Source: Pyxicephalus adspersus
Taxonomy: Eukaryota > Chordata > Amphibia > Anura > Pyxicephalidae
NCBI RefSeq assembly: GCF_032062135.1
Contig: NC_092861.1
Location: forward strand, 64,558,978-64,622,977
Length of the DNA stretch: 64,000 bases
Reading direction: 5' to 3'
Both the position numbers and the translations under genes were made by a program. Below, piece by piece: positions 22,059-34,349 of this stretch. A model generated the notes under the pieces. The model made no database searches and was not told where the DNA came from. It worked only from the letters and a program-made list of their open reading frames with translations. Numbering within the stretch: position 1 is the stretch's first letter; each line of letters begins with the position of its first letter.

Positions 22059-25000
22059 CTTATCATTGGAATGGTCATCCACTGTCTGTTTGACTTCTTC
22101 TGCATTTGTTATATTCAAAGTATCAGGCTTTATATCCATAGATTTTAGTGTATCCTTTTCTTGTATTACACTGCCCTTTGGCTCATTTTCTTCTTGACTA
22201 GGGTTTAAGTCTTCTGTAACAAATTTATGTGGTTCCAAATTTTGCTTACTAGAATCCTCAGATTGGGAAGAATGGTTGACCAACTCACTCGGGAACAGGC
22301 CTTTATTTAGGTTTATGATTAATTCCTCCAATTTGTTTGAATTTTCACAATCAGGAGGTATATGGAAGATTTGATCAAGTTGGGAAGAAATTAATTTAGG
22401 ATGATCCAATTCTAGAGCTGGCTGCTCAACAAAAGAAGGGTCAGTGCTATATGACTTATCATGCTTATGGTTCTCAACCTCATATTTTGGTTTGTTAATA
22501 GAAATATGCATGTTGGGTTTACTGCCATCTGTTTGGACAGGATGATCATTTTGCCCCTGATTTTCTGATGAATTGAACAGTGGAGACAATAATTTCTCAT
22601 TTCCCAGATGCATATTGTTATTATCCTTTGAAGCTATGATGGGTGAACTGTCATCTACTAAACAATTATGTTCTAGTATGATTCCAAATGGTTCATTTAA
22701 GGAACAGGAATGCTCAACAGAAGAATCTGCAGTTTGGCTAGTTCCTACACAACTTTTCAAATATGTTGTTAAACTCTCTGAGTCTACACTGTTTTCAGTG
22801 TCAGACACAGGTTCATAAAATGTTTTAATACTTCCATCAACACATTTGGTAGTATTGGTCTCCAGATCATTACTGTGTGTTTTACTAACTGATGAATCAA
22901 ATATTGCACTCAGATTGTCAATATGAATTGGACTTTTGACTGAATATTGTGCAGCACTCTCTTTCCATTTAGTCACAATTTCATTTTTCTCCAAGATATC
23001 GGTAATTTTGAATATTTCTGTGTCATCGGTTGGCTCTGGTGAAATGTAACTTGCACATTCACTATTATCTTTCTGAATTAGCTTGCTATCTGGAATTGGC
23101 AAATTTAAAATTTGTTTGTGTACCTCCAAGCACTTTATATTCTTTTCAGGCTCTTTGTTAAGATCAGTGCAACAGTATTTACCATCTTTTTGCTCTGTGC
23201 TAAAATTAACAGTTTGGTGCAGAATATCATGCCTGAAAGTTAAATCATTCTCATTTTGCGGGTGTTCAGTGTCCTGCTTAGCACACATACTGCTATCTTC
23301 TGCCTTAGGGCATTCAGTACTCAGCTCATTTTTTATTTCAAAATGTTTAGTGTCTCCCTTGTCAAATGTGCTATCAGAAGGGGGACCACTTTCAAAGTCA
23401 CTAGTTGCATAACCATTACCTGGTTGGTTATGTCCATTTACCAACTCAGTACATGCACCATCTCCCTTAGCTAAAAGGCATTCTTGCAGGATCTCCACAC
23501 AAACTTTATCAACTTCAACTGGAGGGGAGGCAGTATCTAGTTTTGCTGATGGTCTGTGCTCTTCTTCATGATTTAGTTGAGCTTGGTTTTTGTGACATAT
23601 TCCATTATCTTCAGTTAAAGGACACTGATTATCAAGTCTGCCAGATATACAATTATCAGTAGATTGGAGGAAAGTGGGATCCTGTTTTTCAGTTTCTCCT
23701 AGGTACTGATCAGAACACGTACTCTTAAACTTAGGCTGAGACTCTGTAATATTGGAAGAATTATTTGTTCCTAGCATATGTGTATCTGTGAAATCATTTG
23801 TAGAGTGTTGTGATTCACTTTGAATTTTGGAGTTACATGTGTTTTTAGAAGTACCAATGGAGTAAGAATTTCCACTGATATTATTATTAGTTTGAGCATA
23901 AACACCTCCACATTGAGTATTAAGGTTAAGCTGACTAGTAACATCATCAATATCTTTATCTTTAGAAGAAAAATCTGAATGTTCTTTCGCAGCATGATAA
24001 TCTTCTTCACTGTTGGTCTCATCAGTGACAAAACATTCAACATCAGTTTCACTGAAAAAGCTTTCAGAATATTCTTCATCTGTTTCCTCATTTCTAATGA
24101 CTATAGAAGCATTGTGAGAGCTAATGGATATATTATCTTTACTATTGTTTAAATTGCTATTTTCCAACGCACCTTCCTCTGAAGGTGGTAGGGCAAAGTT
24201 TAATACCTTAGAAGGCAGATCATCTGTATAAGCTACAGTCTGGTCCTCTACACATGAGTTACATTCTGAATCTTCTTCAGTTATTGTTTCTAAAAACTGT
24301 CTTTCATGTACCACATCAGTGCTCTCCACGTCATTGTAATAGTAAGTATCATCATCAGAGCTTGTATCACTTTGAGTAGGTGTCCTGTCCTCTACACTGT
24401 CTCCTCCAATAGTTTTCCATGTTTTAAGTGTCTGAGACATGTTTGTAACATCAAATTCACTGTCATCATCCCCCACAGATAGTTCAGAATCACTGCTACT
24501 CCCAAGATATCGATGTGTTTTAATTTCAGAATCATTAGAGTAATCACTGAATTCTTCTTCCTCATGCAGAAGATCAGAGGAAGTATTGATCCCTGTATAA
24601 GACAGAGGAACATTGTGATTAAAACTGCTACCTTGAAATAGCTTCTCTGCATGTTCACTCTTATTACAGTCATCAACCAAAGTAATCAACAGATCTGTTT
24701 GATCAGAAGAACTGATAAGTTCTTGTATAGAAGGGTCCTTTATTTCTTGCACATTCCCACATTGGTTAATTTGGGATAAAACTAGTTTTTCACTGGTACT
24801 GTCTTTACGATCATCTTGAAATGCCTCTTTGCCACTGTTATAATAATCAGAATGGTTACTTTGTTCAGTGGGTTGGACATCAGGTATGTTTGCTTGGGTA
24901 TCTTTTGCAGGATCCATTTCTATTTTTTCATAAATACCATTGGATTCAGGGTGGCATTGTGTATTATCACCGCTGCATTTATTATCTGGTTCAGTTGTTT

Positions 25001-26648
25001 TGAACAACTGACATATCATATCTTCAGCTTGTTTGTCAACATTATCTAAACACTGAGGTTCAATTTGGCCCATATCAGTTCTTTTGCTTACTAGTTCCTC
25101 AAAGTATGATTTTAAAGGAGTTGTATTTTTATCACCACTGGTGTTGGTTATACTGTCATTTTCATCATTTACTTTTGGATCTACATCAGAGAGATCAGTG
25201 GCCTCTCTATTATTCTCTAATGATGTGCGAACTATTTGTTCTGACTCTAGTAACATGCTGGCAGCTTCATCAAGATCACCATCAAACAACAAAAGTCTTT
25301 CTCCTGTATTGGCATCAATATAGCTATTTATCATGAGATAGGAGATGAACAACTGTTTTGTATGTTCAGGATTATGCATCAATGGTTCCTCAGATTTATT
25401 TTCAGAATTATCATTTAGCTCATTGGTTTGGGAATCATAACAAGACATCCATTTTAGTTTGCAGGTAGGTTCTAGTGCATCTATGTTTGGCATTTTGTCT
25501 TGTAATTCCAAGTTGCTGAGAACCACTGCAGTGCTACTTTCTATTATACCAAGTTGTGCAGCCACATCCAGTCTCACGATCTCTGATGTTTCTGGTATAT
25601 ATAAACCAGCAATTTTTTGTCTGTTGTTTAGGATTTTTTGTGCCAGTTCATTTGATATCATTCTTTGTTGCAAAGATGTGGATATAGGAAATATCTCACT
25701 TGTATCAGGCCATATCAATCCAATAAATCCTCGTTGTGCTTCTAAAACCATCAGTGCACTGCTGTGTGAAATTAAATTGCACTGTACAGCTTCATCCACA
25801 GATAAATATTTTTTTGTTGCTGGACAAATTATTCCGCCATTTTGAATCTGCTGAGTTAATATTCCACATATTGTTCCCTGATCAAGTATACCTTGTTCCC
25901 GAGATTCTTCCAGTGTAAGTCTTTTTCCAGAATCAGGGTCAATAATACCTCCTGAAAGGAGCTGAGCTCCCAGCAATCTATACATGACTTCCCTTTCTAG
26001 GATTCCTTCATGAGCAGCTCTTAGAACATTGACTCTCCTTCCTGATTTTAGTGTGACTTTACCCTTTTCTTCTGCAATAATTGGAAGAAGTCTCATTCCT
26101 GTTGTCTTCTCTATAACAGTCCTCTGGAGAAGTTCTGCTAGAGTAAGCCTCTCTGCACTAATAGGATCAATCAGGTCTTTACCTGTCTTCTGTCTTTCAA
26201 GGAGTTTTGTAAACATTATTGGGGAAATCATATTTCTCTGGAAGAGTTTGTTTATGTTGAGTTGCTCTCCAGTTGTAGGAACTTGGAAGCAACCACAAGA
26301 AAGTAATGTGCTAATCACCTTAATTGCTACTGTCTCTGATATTAAGCCTTGTTCACTGGCAGATAACACTGGAAACTCACTTGATGAAAGATTTGAAATA
26401 ATAATTTTAGCATCTGCTATTTCAAGTAACCTTATTAGAATTTGATCATCAATAAGTTTGTGATTTTTGGCTTGTTCAACATCAAAGCATGTCTTTGTGT
26501 ATGGACAAACAAATCCAGAAACAATTAGCTGCATTTCAAGTAGCTGAATTCCAGTTTCATAGTCAATAAGGCCTTCCAGAATAGACTGATATATTGAGTA
26601 AACTGTTCCATTTGTCTCATCTATGGTTCCTGATACAATCTTATCAAC
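22059..26648 (-). CDS. DST: Giant DST exon: plectin repeats plus acidic Ser-rich linker (BPAG1-b type)
   Basis: One 4590-nt exon (1530 codons, phase 0-0), from VDKIVSGTIDETNGTVYSIY to QTVDDHSNDK, with acceptor tttag and donor gtaagc. Residues 1 to about 400 are plectin repeats, e.g. LEGLIDYETGIQLLEMQLIV, LLGAQLLSGGIIDPDSGKRL, LEAQRGFIGLIWPDTSEIFP and a last partial unit INSYIDANTGERLLL. The remaining roughly 1100 residues are low-complexity and acidic, rich in Ser, Asp, Glu and Asn, with clusters such as DSELSVGDDDSEFD and SDTSSDDDTYYYND, probably disordered. By family knowledge this exon marks the muscle isoform BPAG1-b and is skipped in BPAG1-a; skipping here preserves frame. The last part contains short islands resembling mammalian DST (KSPIHIDNLSAIFDSSVSK, SLTTYLKSC), confirming orthology. 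If the donor is not used the frame runs 17 codons to a stop at 22008. Confidence 0.96.
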
Positions 26649-27360
26649 CTAAAGTAAGAAACACCAAGAATAGATTACATAAATATTGGTCATAATTTAT
26701 GCCAAACAATTACCATTTAATTGTGCTTTAAAAGCAGAGTACTTACCAGAGTTGCAACAAACGAAGGTATTAGCAGCTCAAAAGTGCAAGTGATTTAGGT
26801 CAGTATTCTTGGCAGCAAATGTGAAGCAAGCTTTTAACTCAGCATGCATCTGTGACCTAGAATTTAGTTTTAGACACTGTGGGGGTTAGTTAAAAGTTGA
26901 TGACAACAGGTTGATTTCATATCACCTGCAAAGAAAACCACCATGCCTTTGATGCCTGTGATGGGTTAGAAAAGAAGTCACACATTGACCCATGCTTATC
27001 ATGTTTACAGCATACTGTAAAAACCACACCTGATGGATCAGACGTTGTTAAAAGCGAAATCAGGATGATATCAATAATTACGCAACTGCCAATCCTATAG
27101 AAAACACACTGGTGATCTTTTTATAGATTGTATTAAATGAGATCATGGGAAAGCATGAAAAGAAGTAATGTTTATGTGATTATTCAATCAGTCTTTGCTT
27201 GGCTCTACAGTTTACACGCCAACATACCCCCAAAATCAAAGGATCTTTATTAAAAGCAGGAAAGAAAACATTATTTTTTATTGATCCAACACCATGCAGA
27301 AAACCACAGATTGCAAAACTGATGCTCTACAAGAAAAACAAACAGTTCTAGCAATGTCAC

Positions 27361-27496
27361 CTTCTGCTCCACCAGTTTATCCACCAATTCCTTGGCTTCT
27401 TTTTGTCGTCTTTTATACTCTCCAGACAGGACACTCTGGCTCTCCTGCAGCGCCTTGATTTGTGTTTCAATCTCTGTTCTTTCTTCTTCTGTCATT
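27361..27496 (-). CDS. DST: DST long-isoform exon before the giant cassette
   Basis: This 136-nt exon completes a Lys codon and encodes MTEEERTEIETQIKALQESQ then SVLSGEYKRRQKEAKELVDK LVEQK. It ends in phase 0 and can join either the giant exon at 26648 or, skipping it, the exon at 21518. Acceptor ctag, donor gtgaca. Confidence 0.93.
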
Positions 27497-28410
27497 CTAG
27501 TAAATAAAACACAGCGCTTTAAAACAAATGTAACATGTCCATCTGATTGGAATGTATTATTATCATTTCTGTTTAATGCAGATGGATTTAAACCCAAATG
27601 AATGCAGTTATTTACATTGTTTAGATGTTATCTTCCTGTATAAACATGTAGGACAGAACTGAGAAAAGAAAAGAAAAGCACTAGGTGCCAAAATAGGTTC
27701 AGCTGCAGTGCACATGTGAGTGGACATGCTGATGTGAGGGGGTACAGTATAAAAGAGCCGAGTTGGCTTTAGTCATTTATTGTACCATCAGCTGCTGGTT
27801 GTTTTAGCCAACCAGTACTGCTGCAGCAGGGGAGGTAAATGCTTTGGCTGCCTGCCTTTATTACAAAACTAGTTGAACAGATTTACAAATCATTTGGCTG
27901 CTAAGTAATTATTAATAGTTATATAGTATATTCATATATGAAAATACAATATTTTATATATTTTCCCCTTGGGAGTTGGGTTTTTAAGAGCTTAATAACA
28001 CAATAATAAAAGAAAGTCTTTCGATAAAAAAGAGTAAAAATCTGTACTGTAAAATCTGTAGAGTAAAAAAATCAAAAGAAGTAAAAAAAAAAAAAAAAAA
28101 AAGAGCAATGTGTCCTACTTTTTCTGTTCCTTCTCTAATTTCCACCTCTGCCCTACAACATGTACAGCAATTCTGATCTAAAACAAGGCACCTATTTCTA
28201 TTGTTTGCTATTTCTCAGTATTGTATTTAGAAAGCCAACAAAACATAGGGATAAAGTGACTGGATACATAGTTTAATGTATATTTGATAATGCACTATTA
28301 GGTATTTTATTTTAATATTTAATATAAGTTGTACTTTATATTAATGTGGTAAAATGATTACTACCCAACTGGGGTCTTATGGAGGTTTCCTTTGTGGCCT
28401 GCAATGTTCT

Positions 28411-28535
28411 AACAAGGATTTATATAGCGCCAATATATTACAAAGTGCTGTACATTAAATAGGGGTTGCAAATGAGACGAATACAGACAGTGACACAGGA
28501 GGAGAGGACCCTGCCCTGAAGAGCTTACAATCTAG
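28411..28535 (-). mobile_element. SINE-like retroposon, copy 2
   Basis: Same family as 8232-8359 (shared cagtgacacaggaggagagg and gaagagcttacaatctag); it lacks the AAT tail. Confidence 0.6.
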
Positions 28536-28656
28536 GAGGTGGGGGAAGTAACCCAGAATATTTCCCAATATGTGCTAATAATACACCATGCAGGATATTT
28601 GAAATAACAGTTTTATTGTCTAAAAAACACTAGAGAAAATGCCTTGTTTCACATAC

Positions 28657-28745
28657 TTGTCACCATGCTTGGCTAAAAGTAACTGCAAGGTTTGTACAGC
28701 ATCTGCAACTTCTTCTTGTTTAGCTAGAATTTCTTCAGAAGAAAT
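28657..28745 (-). CDS. DST: DST long-isoform exon
   Basis: This 89-nt exon encodes ISSEEILAKQEEVADAVQTL then QLLLAKHGD plus two bases of a Lys codon. LLLAKHGDK..EEER recurs in plakin linkers preceding plectin-repeat modules. Acceptor tttag, donor gtatgt, end phase 2. Confidence 0.93.
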
Positions 28746-29175
28746 CTAAAAAATATAAAGAAAAGAAACATGTAAAGGAGAATTTAAATACAAATAAGTG
28801 TTACCTTGTTTCAAAAAAGCAAATATGCATACAGTAAGACAAAAATTCCAATGCATGACAACAATTCAAAACTAAGTGAAGCGAAAGATGTAGGTAATGT
28901 ATAGGAAAATGAATATGCAGTGTGAATGATTTTTGCTAAAAAAAAATACAGCTACAAATACATGTTCACCTGGTTTTCACACCCTACTGGATAGTTTTTG
29001 GGTTTTACTAAGAACACACTTAATACCTTAACAATCGTTCATGATTACGTTTAGGTAAGATGGCTGTATAGGGCAAAGAAGCTTGTTTTGTTGTAGAGAG
29101 TGGAATGGAAAGAACAAGTGTACGGTGCCTCACTGTGTAGTTTTACAAAATTATTTCCATAGTAGTCATTATTAA

Positions 29176-29245
29176 TATTATTAGAACACAGTACTTATAT
29201 AGTGCCAACATATTACACAGCCCTGTACAAAGTCCATAGTCATGG
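29176..29245 (-). mobile_element. SINE-like retroposon fragment
   Basis: Short piece containing atagtgccaacatattacac followed by agccctgtacaaagtccata, the tail-proximal part of a related subfamily. Confidence 0.5.
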
Positions 29246-29460
29246 CATTAGTATTCCAATGAGGTGAATTTGAATGACCTCCTCAATGACATCAGGGGGC
29301 CTTTAAATTCACTGTAGATTTCTCTGATGATGATAAGGAGTGATTGTTTAGAACATGTATGGACCCTTTCTCATTTTCTCAAAATAGGGTCCACAGCTAC
29401 TGACCTGCAGTCTACTATACTTCAGTTAAAGATAGCCAAGCATCATAAAGACCTATGGCG

Positions 29461-29675
29461 CTTATTTATGAAAGCTCTCCAAGGCTGGAGAGAATACAAT
29501 TTCATCTGTGAACCTGGGTGATCCAGCAAACCTGGAATGTATCTGGTCCAGGATTCAAAATGTTTGCTAGCAAAAAGCAATGAGTTTTAAACATCCATTC
29601 CACGTTTTCTGGATCACCCAGCTTCACTTCTGAAAGTGTTTTCTCTCCAGCCTTGGAGAGCTTTCACAAATCAGG
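29461..29675. mobile_element. Palindromic fold-back MITE, copy 3
   Basis: Nearly complete: left arm ...aaagctctccaaggctggag and right arm ...ctccagccttggagagcttt; central segments gatccagcaaacctggaatg and ttttctggatcacccagctt mirror each other. Confidence 0.8.
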
Positions 29676-29721
29676 CCCTATGCGCAGCCAAAACCTAAGT
29701 TTAAACTGAGAAAGGTCAAAT

Positions 29722-29942
29722 GACCTTATTTATTAAAGCTCTCTAAGGCTAGAGAATACATTTTTATCGGTGAACCTGGATGATCCAGAAAACCTAGAAC
29801 AGATCTGGTCCAGGATTGAAAACATTTGCTAACACATAGCAAATAACTTTTAAGAAAGCCATTCCAGATTTGCTGGATTACTCAGGTTCACTGATGAAAG
29901 TGTCTCCTCTCCAGCCTTGGAGGGCTGTAATAAATCAGTTCC
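29722..29942. mobile_element. Palindromic fold-back MITE, copy 4
   Basis: Lies 46 bp from copy 3 in tandem. Left tattaaagctctctaaggct, right cagccttggagggctgtaat. More diverged than copy 3, so probably an independent older insertion. Confidence 0.75.
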
Positions 29943-30469
29943 AAAAACTAATAGGTTACTACAACAATCCAGGACTTCAAAACAGATATTTCCCCTCATT
30001 TTATGGTTCATTTGTAAAGCAGTGAATGCCAGATGCTTTATTTAGGCAAACATAAAAGTTTTTAAAATGACGAAATGAATGCCGCTTTTTTTTTCTGTCT
30101 GGGAAATTGTAAGATATGCTAATGTATACGGAAGGGCCAATTTACAAATAAACAGGTCTAAAATAGTTCAACCTGCAAATTATCTAAATTATGTATTTTA
30201 ATTTTGGTAATAATGTATTTTCCTTTCAACGTGGAGGTCAGCTTTATTTAAGCAATCCTAATAATATGGGTTAACGACTTTAGTCCTCAGTCTCTTTTAA
30301 AAGTATATATATTACCTAGTAAACTTTTTCTGCTACTGAACTGAATGGTGCAATAATATTTATTCATAATTTTACTTTTAATCAATCTATGATGTTTATT
30401 ATGTAAACTAATTCAGGCTCAGACCAAGCTTTACACTGTAATAGACTTTAGCCAATACAAGAACTCGTA

Positions 30470-30470
<1 letters not shown>

Positions 30471-30506
<36 letters not shown>
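30471..30506. repeat. (ATT)n microsatellite
   Basis: Twelve ATT units, tail of the adjacent minus-strand retroposon fragment. Confidence 0.9.
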
Positions 30507-30507
<1 letters not shown>

Positions 30508-30508
<1 letters not shown>

Positions 30509-30565
30509 ATTAGACAGTATTCATATAGCGCCCATATAATTCACAGTGCTGTACATTAAAATGTA
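30508..30565 (-). mobile_element. SINE-like retroposon fragment with AAT tail
   Basis: Contains catatagcgcccatataatt and cagtgctgtacattaaaa next to an (ATT)n run at 30471-30506, which is the tail when read on the minus strand. Confidence 0.5.
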
Positions 30566-32700
30566 ATGCTCAGACTGGTGGTGAGCTTGCAGTGTGGTTA
30601 CCACTTCCCCGCATTACAATGTAGTGTCCAAGAGAATGAATAAGGGTGGCAGTGAGCAGTTCTGTACTGCACACCACTACCCACTGTCAAATCTGAAAAT
30701 GTTAGTTAAGAATTAGTGCTGTAAGGTGAGTGGACAAGGGGCCAGCCACCAGGAACACCATTTTGAATGCTTGTTGCCGCTGTGGGTCTAAACCTGCTTC
30801 CAAGGTATGCAAAAGAATGTGTGTGTATAATGGTATATTATAAATTATCAAAGATCTTCTTTGCCACCACAGTTTTACATTTGTGGAAGATAATGAAGAA
30901 CAGGAAGTGCTACATAATTGTGGTCAATTAGAATATGTTTACTGACCGGTGTGGTGATTTTTTTTTTATTTGTATACCTATCATAATATTCTAATATACT
31001 ATATTTATAGAAAAGAATCTAACAACATAGTTATTTATTTAGAAGAGGGCAATATAAAAAAGTAAATATTAATTACATATTTTGGGCTGCTGACACTAGA
31101 GTAGAGGTACTTCACCTTTCAGATGCTGATCAGAACAGGACCTGTAATTAGTCAGTGACACCAGCTGACTATTATATAGATACCTGTTCCCATTTCACAC
31201 CTCTAATTACAGCACATTGCAAAGAGAAGACTTCCAGCAGTAACTTTGAATCTTTGAGATGTTACTAGACTGAATGCATAGAGCCACAACGGAAGCTGAT
31301 GTAGGAAGATATTAAGGTGTCTCACAAACTATGTCCTTTAGAAAATTTAGCCACCAATGTGGAACAATGGCACATGGTATACTTTCCGTAGCACTATACA
31401 AAGGCAGAAGCTTTTTAGGCAAAGTGTGTCCCTATCACATCTGCGTTTTTACTGTGGAAAATACATACAGAAAAGGCCAGCTGTTTTATGACAGTAATTG
31501 GTTTCGACAGAGGTAATAAGGCATTGCACTCATTGAAAGGTGCGTCTTTCTTTTTTATAATTAGAATACTTCTCTCAGGTAAAGTCTTTTTTGTATCTTG
31601 GGTTAAGGGCTGCCTGATACCGCTTTGTATTTTTACAGTTTTTCTGTTAATAGCTTTTCTTAGCACCACTTCGTACCCAAAGGAGGTGAGGATAATTGTG
31701 CTTGTCAGAATAGAATATATGAATTCAGATGTTTTATTTATTATTTCACAGAAAAAGGTTAAGTGTTCTCCTTGATGTTGGGTAACTTCATCCTAGACCA
31801 AGTTTCATTGAGTGTAGGAGGTTATACACATTTATCTTTCATATAAGGTATGTCCTTTACTTCTGCTAGAAAATTCTTGTTAGTGTTTCTTTGCCTTTTT
31901 ACCCTACTTAAGTATCATTCACTGTCAGTTTTTTATACAACAATGATATATATGAACAGGGATGGGTAAATGTTTAAAGCTACATGTCAAATCCAGTTTC
32001 TTCTAGGTGGGTGACATAAAAACCAACCAACCCTGTGTAAGATGCATGGCAGATTTCTCTCATGTATTCTGTCATATCTATTTTATGAGGGGGGATTTCT
32101 CAATAGTAGATACATATGGTGTATAAAAATGGTAATGAAAGTCAGTTTGTGTAACAACGAATATGCCCCCTAAATCAAACTTCAAAAATAAAATAATATT
32201 TTATTATATGTATTGTTCACATTTATCTATAAATTGGGCTGCCTTGGCCTTGTTGTGCACATCTTAGACCCACCAAGTGTGCTTCCAGAGTTTTTTTTAC
32301 ACCCAATTATCTTTACTAATTTATTTGTTAAAATAGAAGAGAATATTAATATTTTTTCACAGGAAAACTGTTAAAGGACATTTTGAAATTGAATTTTTGT
32401 ACAACACCAATATTAGTAGATGTGTACTTTAAGGTAATTTCCCTCTCATTTTCGAAATTCCTAAACTGTGGGGTACGAGATATTACCACATCCTTTGCAC
32501 AAGATCTTTGAAAACCATACAACCCATATATTGCATACTGATGTTCCTGAAGTATGTCCTTTTCGTTTGTGAGTACCTTATAATTGATTAATTTATTTGG
32601 TTTTGGCTTGGGACAAAAAAAGGTATATTTGCTTTTTTGTAAGTAAATAGACAATATGAAAAAATAGACACTCTGGATGCCAGACATTATTTTCCAATAC

Positions 32701-32841
32701 CTGTGGCTCAGAATATGGCATCTTTTCTGCAGTGTCTTGACTTCCTCCTTCTTTACTTAGTGTTTTATTGACTTTGGATACCCAATCCAGTATATCCCCT
32801 GCTTTCTTTACATGGTCTTTCTTTTCCTCTTCCAGTAACGT
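32701..32841 (-). CDS. DST: DST long-isoform exon after the BPAG1e terminal exons
   Basis: This 141-nt exon (47 codons, phase 0-0) encodes TLLEEEKKDHVKKAGDILDW then VSKVNKTLSKEGGSQDTAEK MPYSEPQ. It continues the RLEEEE helix of exon 41580-41678 in isoforms that bypass the BPAG1e rod and tail. Both it and the rod exon begin with Thr-Leu-Leu. Acceptor gctag, donor gtattg. Confidence 0.92.
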
Positions 32842-34349
32842 CTAGCAATAAGTTCATGATGCAAAAGACACATAGATATTACAGGCAGGAAAACAAACAC
32901 ATTATATAAGTGCACAGAAAAAAATACTCATATACAATGTTTGGATATAATATTCATTTTGATATGCATATACATTCTAAAAAAGTATATGTTAATATAT
33001 GAAATAAAAATATTATTTCCCTTAACTACCTTGAACAAAAAAAACATACAGAGTTATTGAAAGCCAAAGTAGTAATGAGGTCTATATAGCCATGTCATTC
33101 ATGCATGGGTCTTTACCTTGTTTATAAACAAATCAAGATGCCAATAGGTATGGAATCACCAAATTACTTGAAATTAGTCATAACAACCTAGTATACCTTT
33201 TTATAGTCATTATATACATAATTAAGCAGGAAGATGTCTTCACTATTACCAGAAAAGATTTGTCAGTGAGTGAATATGTTAAATTACTTTTTTATGCTGG
33301 CTGAAAGGACCCCAATGTTGTATATATTTTTAAGGCACAAAACATCATGTAAAAAACACAACATCATTCTTGACAATAGCACCTCCCAGACCTGCTGCCT
33401 TTGCATTAGCTTGACCAACGTAACATATGCTTGACCAATGATACAAAACAAGTAACAGTTGATACTTGGTACAAAAAAACTATGTTTCCCTTATTCTTGA
33501 ACACTTGCAATTTCCATAAGTTCACATATGATTCCATTTCTATAAAACATGCAATACCATTCAAAAATGTCTAAAAATTCTTCATGTGCTGATGTTTTAT
33601 CTGATGTGGTATGTGTCTTCTGTTCCATTTTTCTGTTGAGGCTTGCTACTACATGAAAAAAAAACACGTTCGATATTGCTCACAATGTTACAATATGAAC
33701 ATTTTGACTTGTTAAAAGAATCTTCAAGATATAGGTAGCATAGTACAAAAGCTATAGGTAAAGCATGTCTATATACCATGATATTGGAATTGGAAAAAAA
33801 TTCAAATATTTACAGTGCATTTGTGAAAAGTAATTAAAAACAAATTTCACATGAATACCTGCCAACATATAAAGGCTGCTTAGTTCTACACTTATGTGAT
33901 ACAAATGGGTGAGCATGTTATCTGACACAAGATGTAGGATGTGTTAAGCCAAGTATATAGTAAAATATAGTAGTTTTATAGTAGTTAAAATGTAATTTTA
34001 GTGGTAGTATTTAGCAGTCCCCTATTCATTATCTATAAAGTGAATTATAATATACAACTATATAACTGGAAATGGCCACTATTAATAACTGAGGGACACT
34101 GTAAGCTTACACTTCCCAATTGAACACACAATAGGCTGAAAAGCATACACAGACCAAAACAGGATGTGGTATTGTAGATCCAATTCAAGCAAACACTTAA
34201 AAAGGGACAGTGTTGACAACAATATCACAAAACGGCATCTTTTCAGGTTGCTGTTCTACTTCATGTTGATAGCTCATTCTGTTTTCTTTTTCTTACTATT
34301 TTCTGCCTGCACAACAGACTACTAATACAGGTATCCAGTATCATTTGAA
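32842..34349 (-). other. BPAG1e 3'UTR and following intron
   Basis: The BPAG1e 3'UTR starts at 34349. No AATAAA or ATTAAA was found on the minus strand; a weaker TATAAA lies at 33980-33975. The rest is intron for long isoforms. Confidence 0.5.

Larger units (their letters stand above)
26649..28656. other. Two DST introns around exon 27361-27496
   Basis: 26649-27360 shows nothing; 27497-28656 has a 20-base A-run near 28083 and SINE-like copy 2. Confidence 0.7.
28746..32700. other. DST intron, 4 kb
   Basis: Contains MITE copies 3 and 4, two retroposon fragments and an (ATT)n. No exon-like segment matching the gene. Confidence 0.7.

Noticed and set aside
22573..26445. Several plus-strand ORFs of 60-138 residues opposite the giant exon
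   Set aside because: Antisense shadows of a long minus-strand exon; no independent features.
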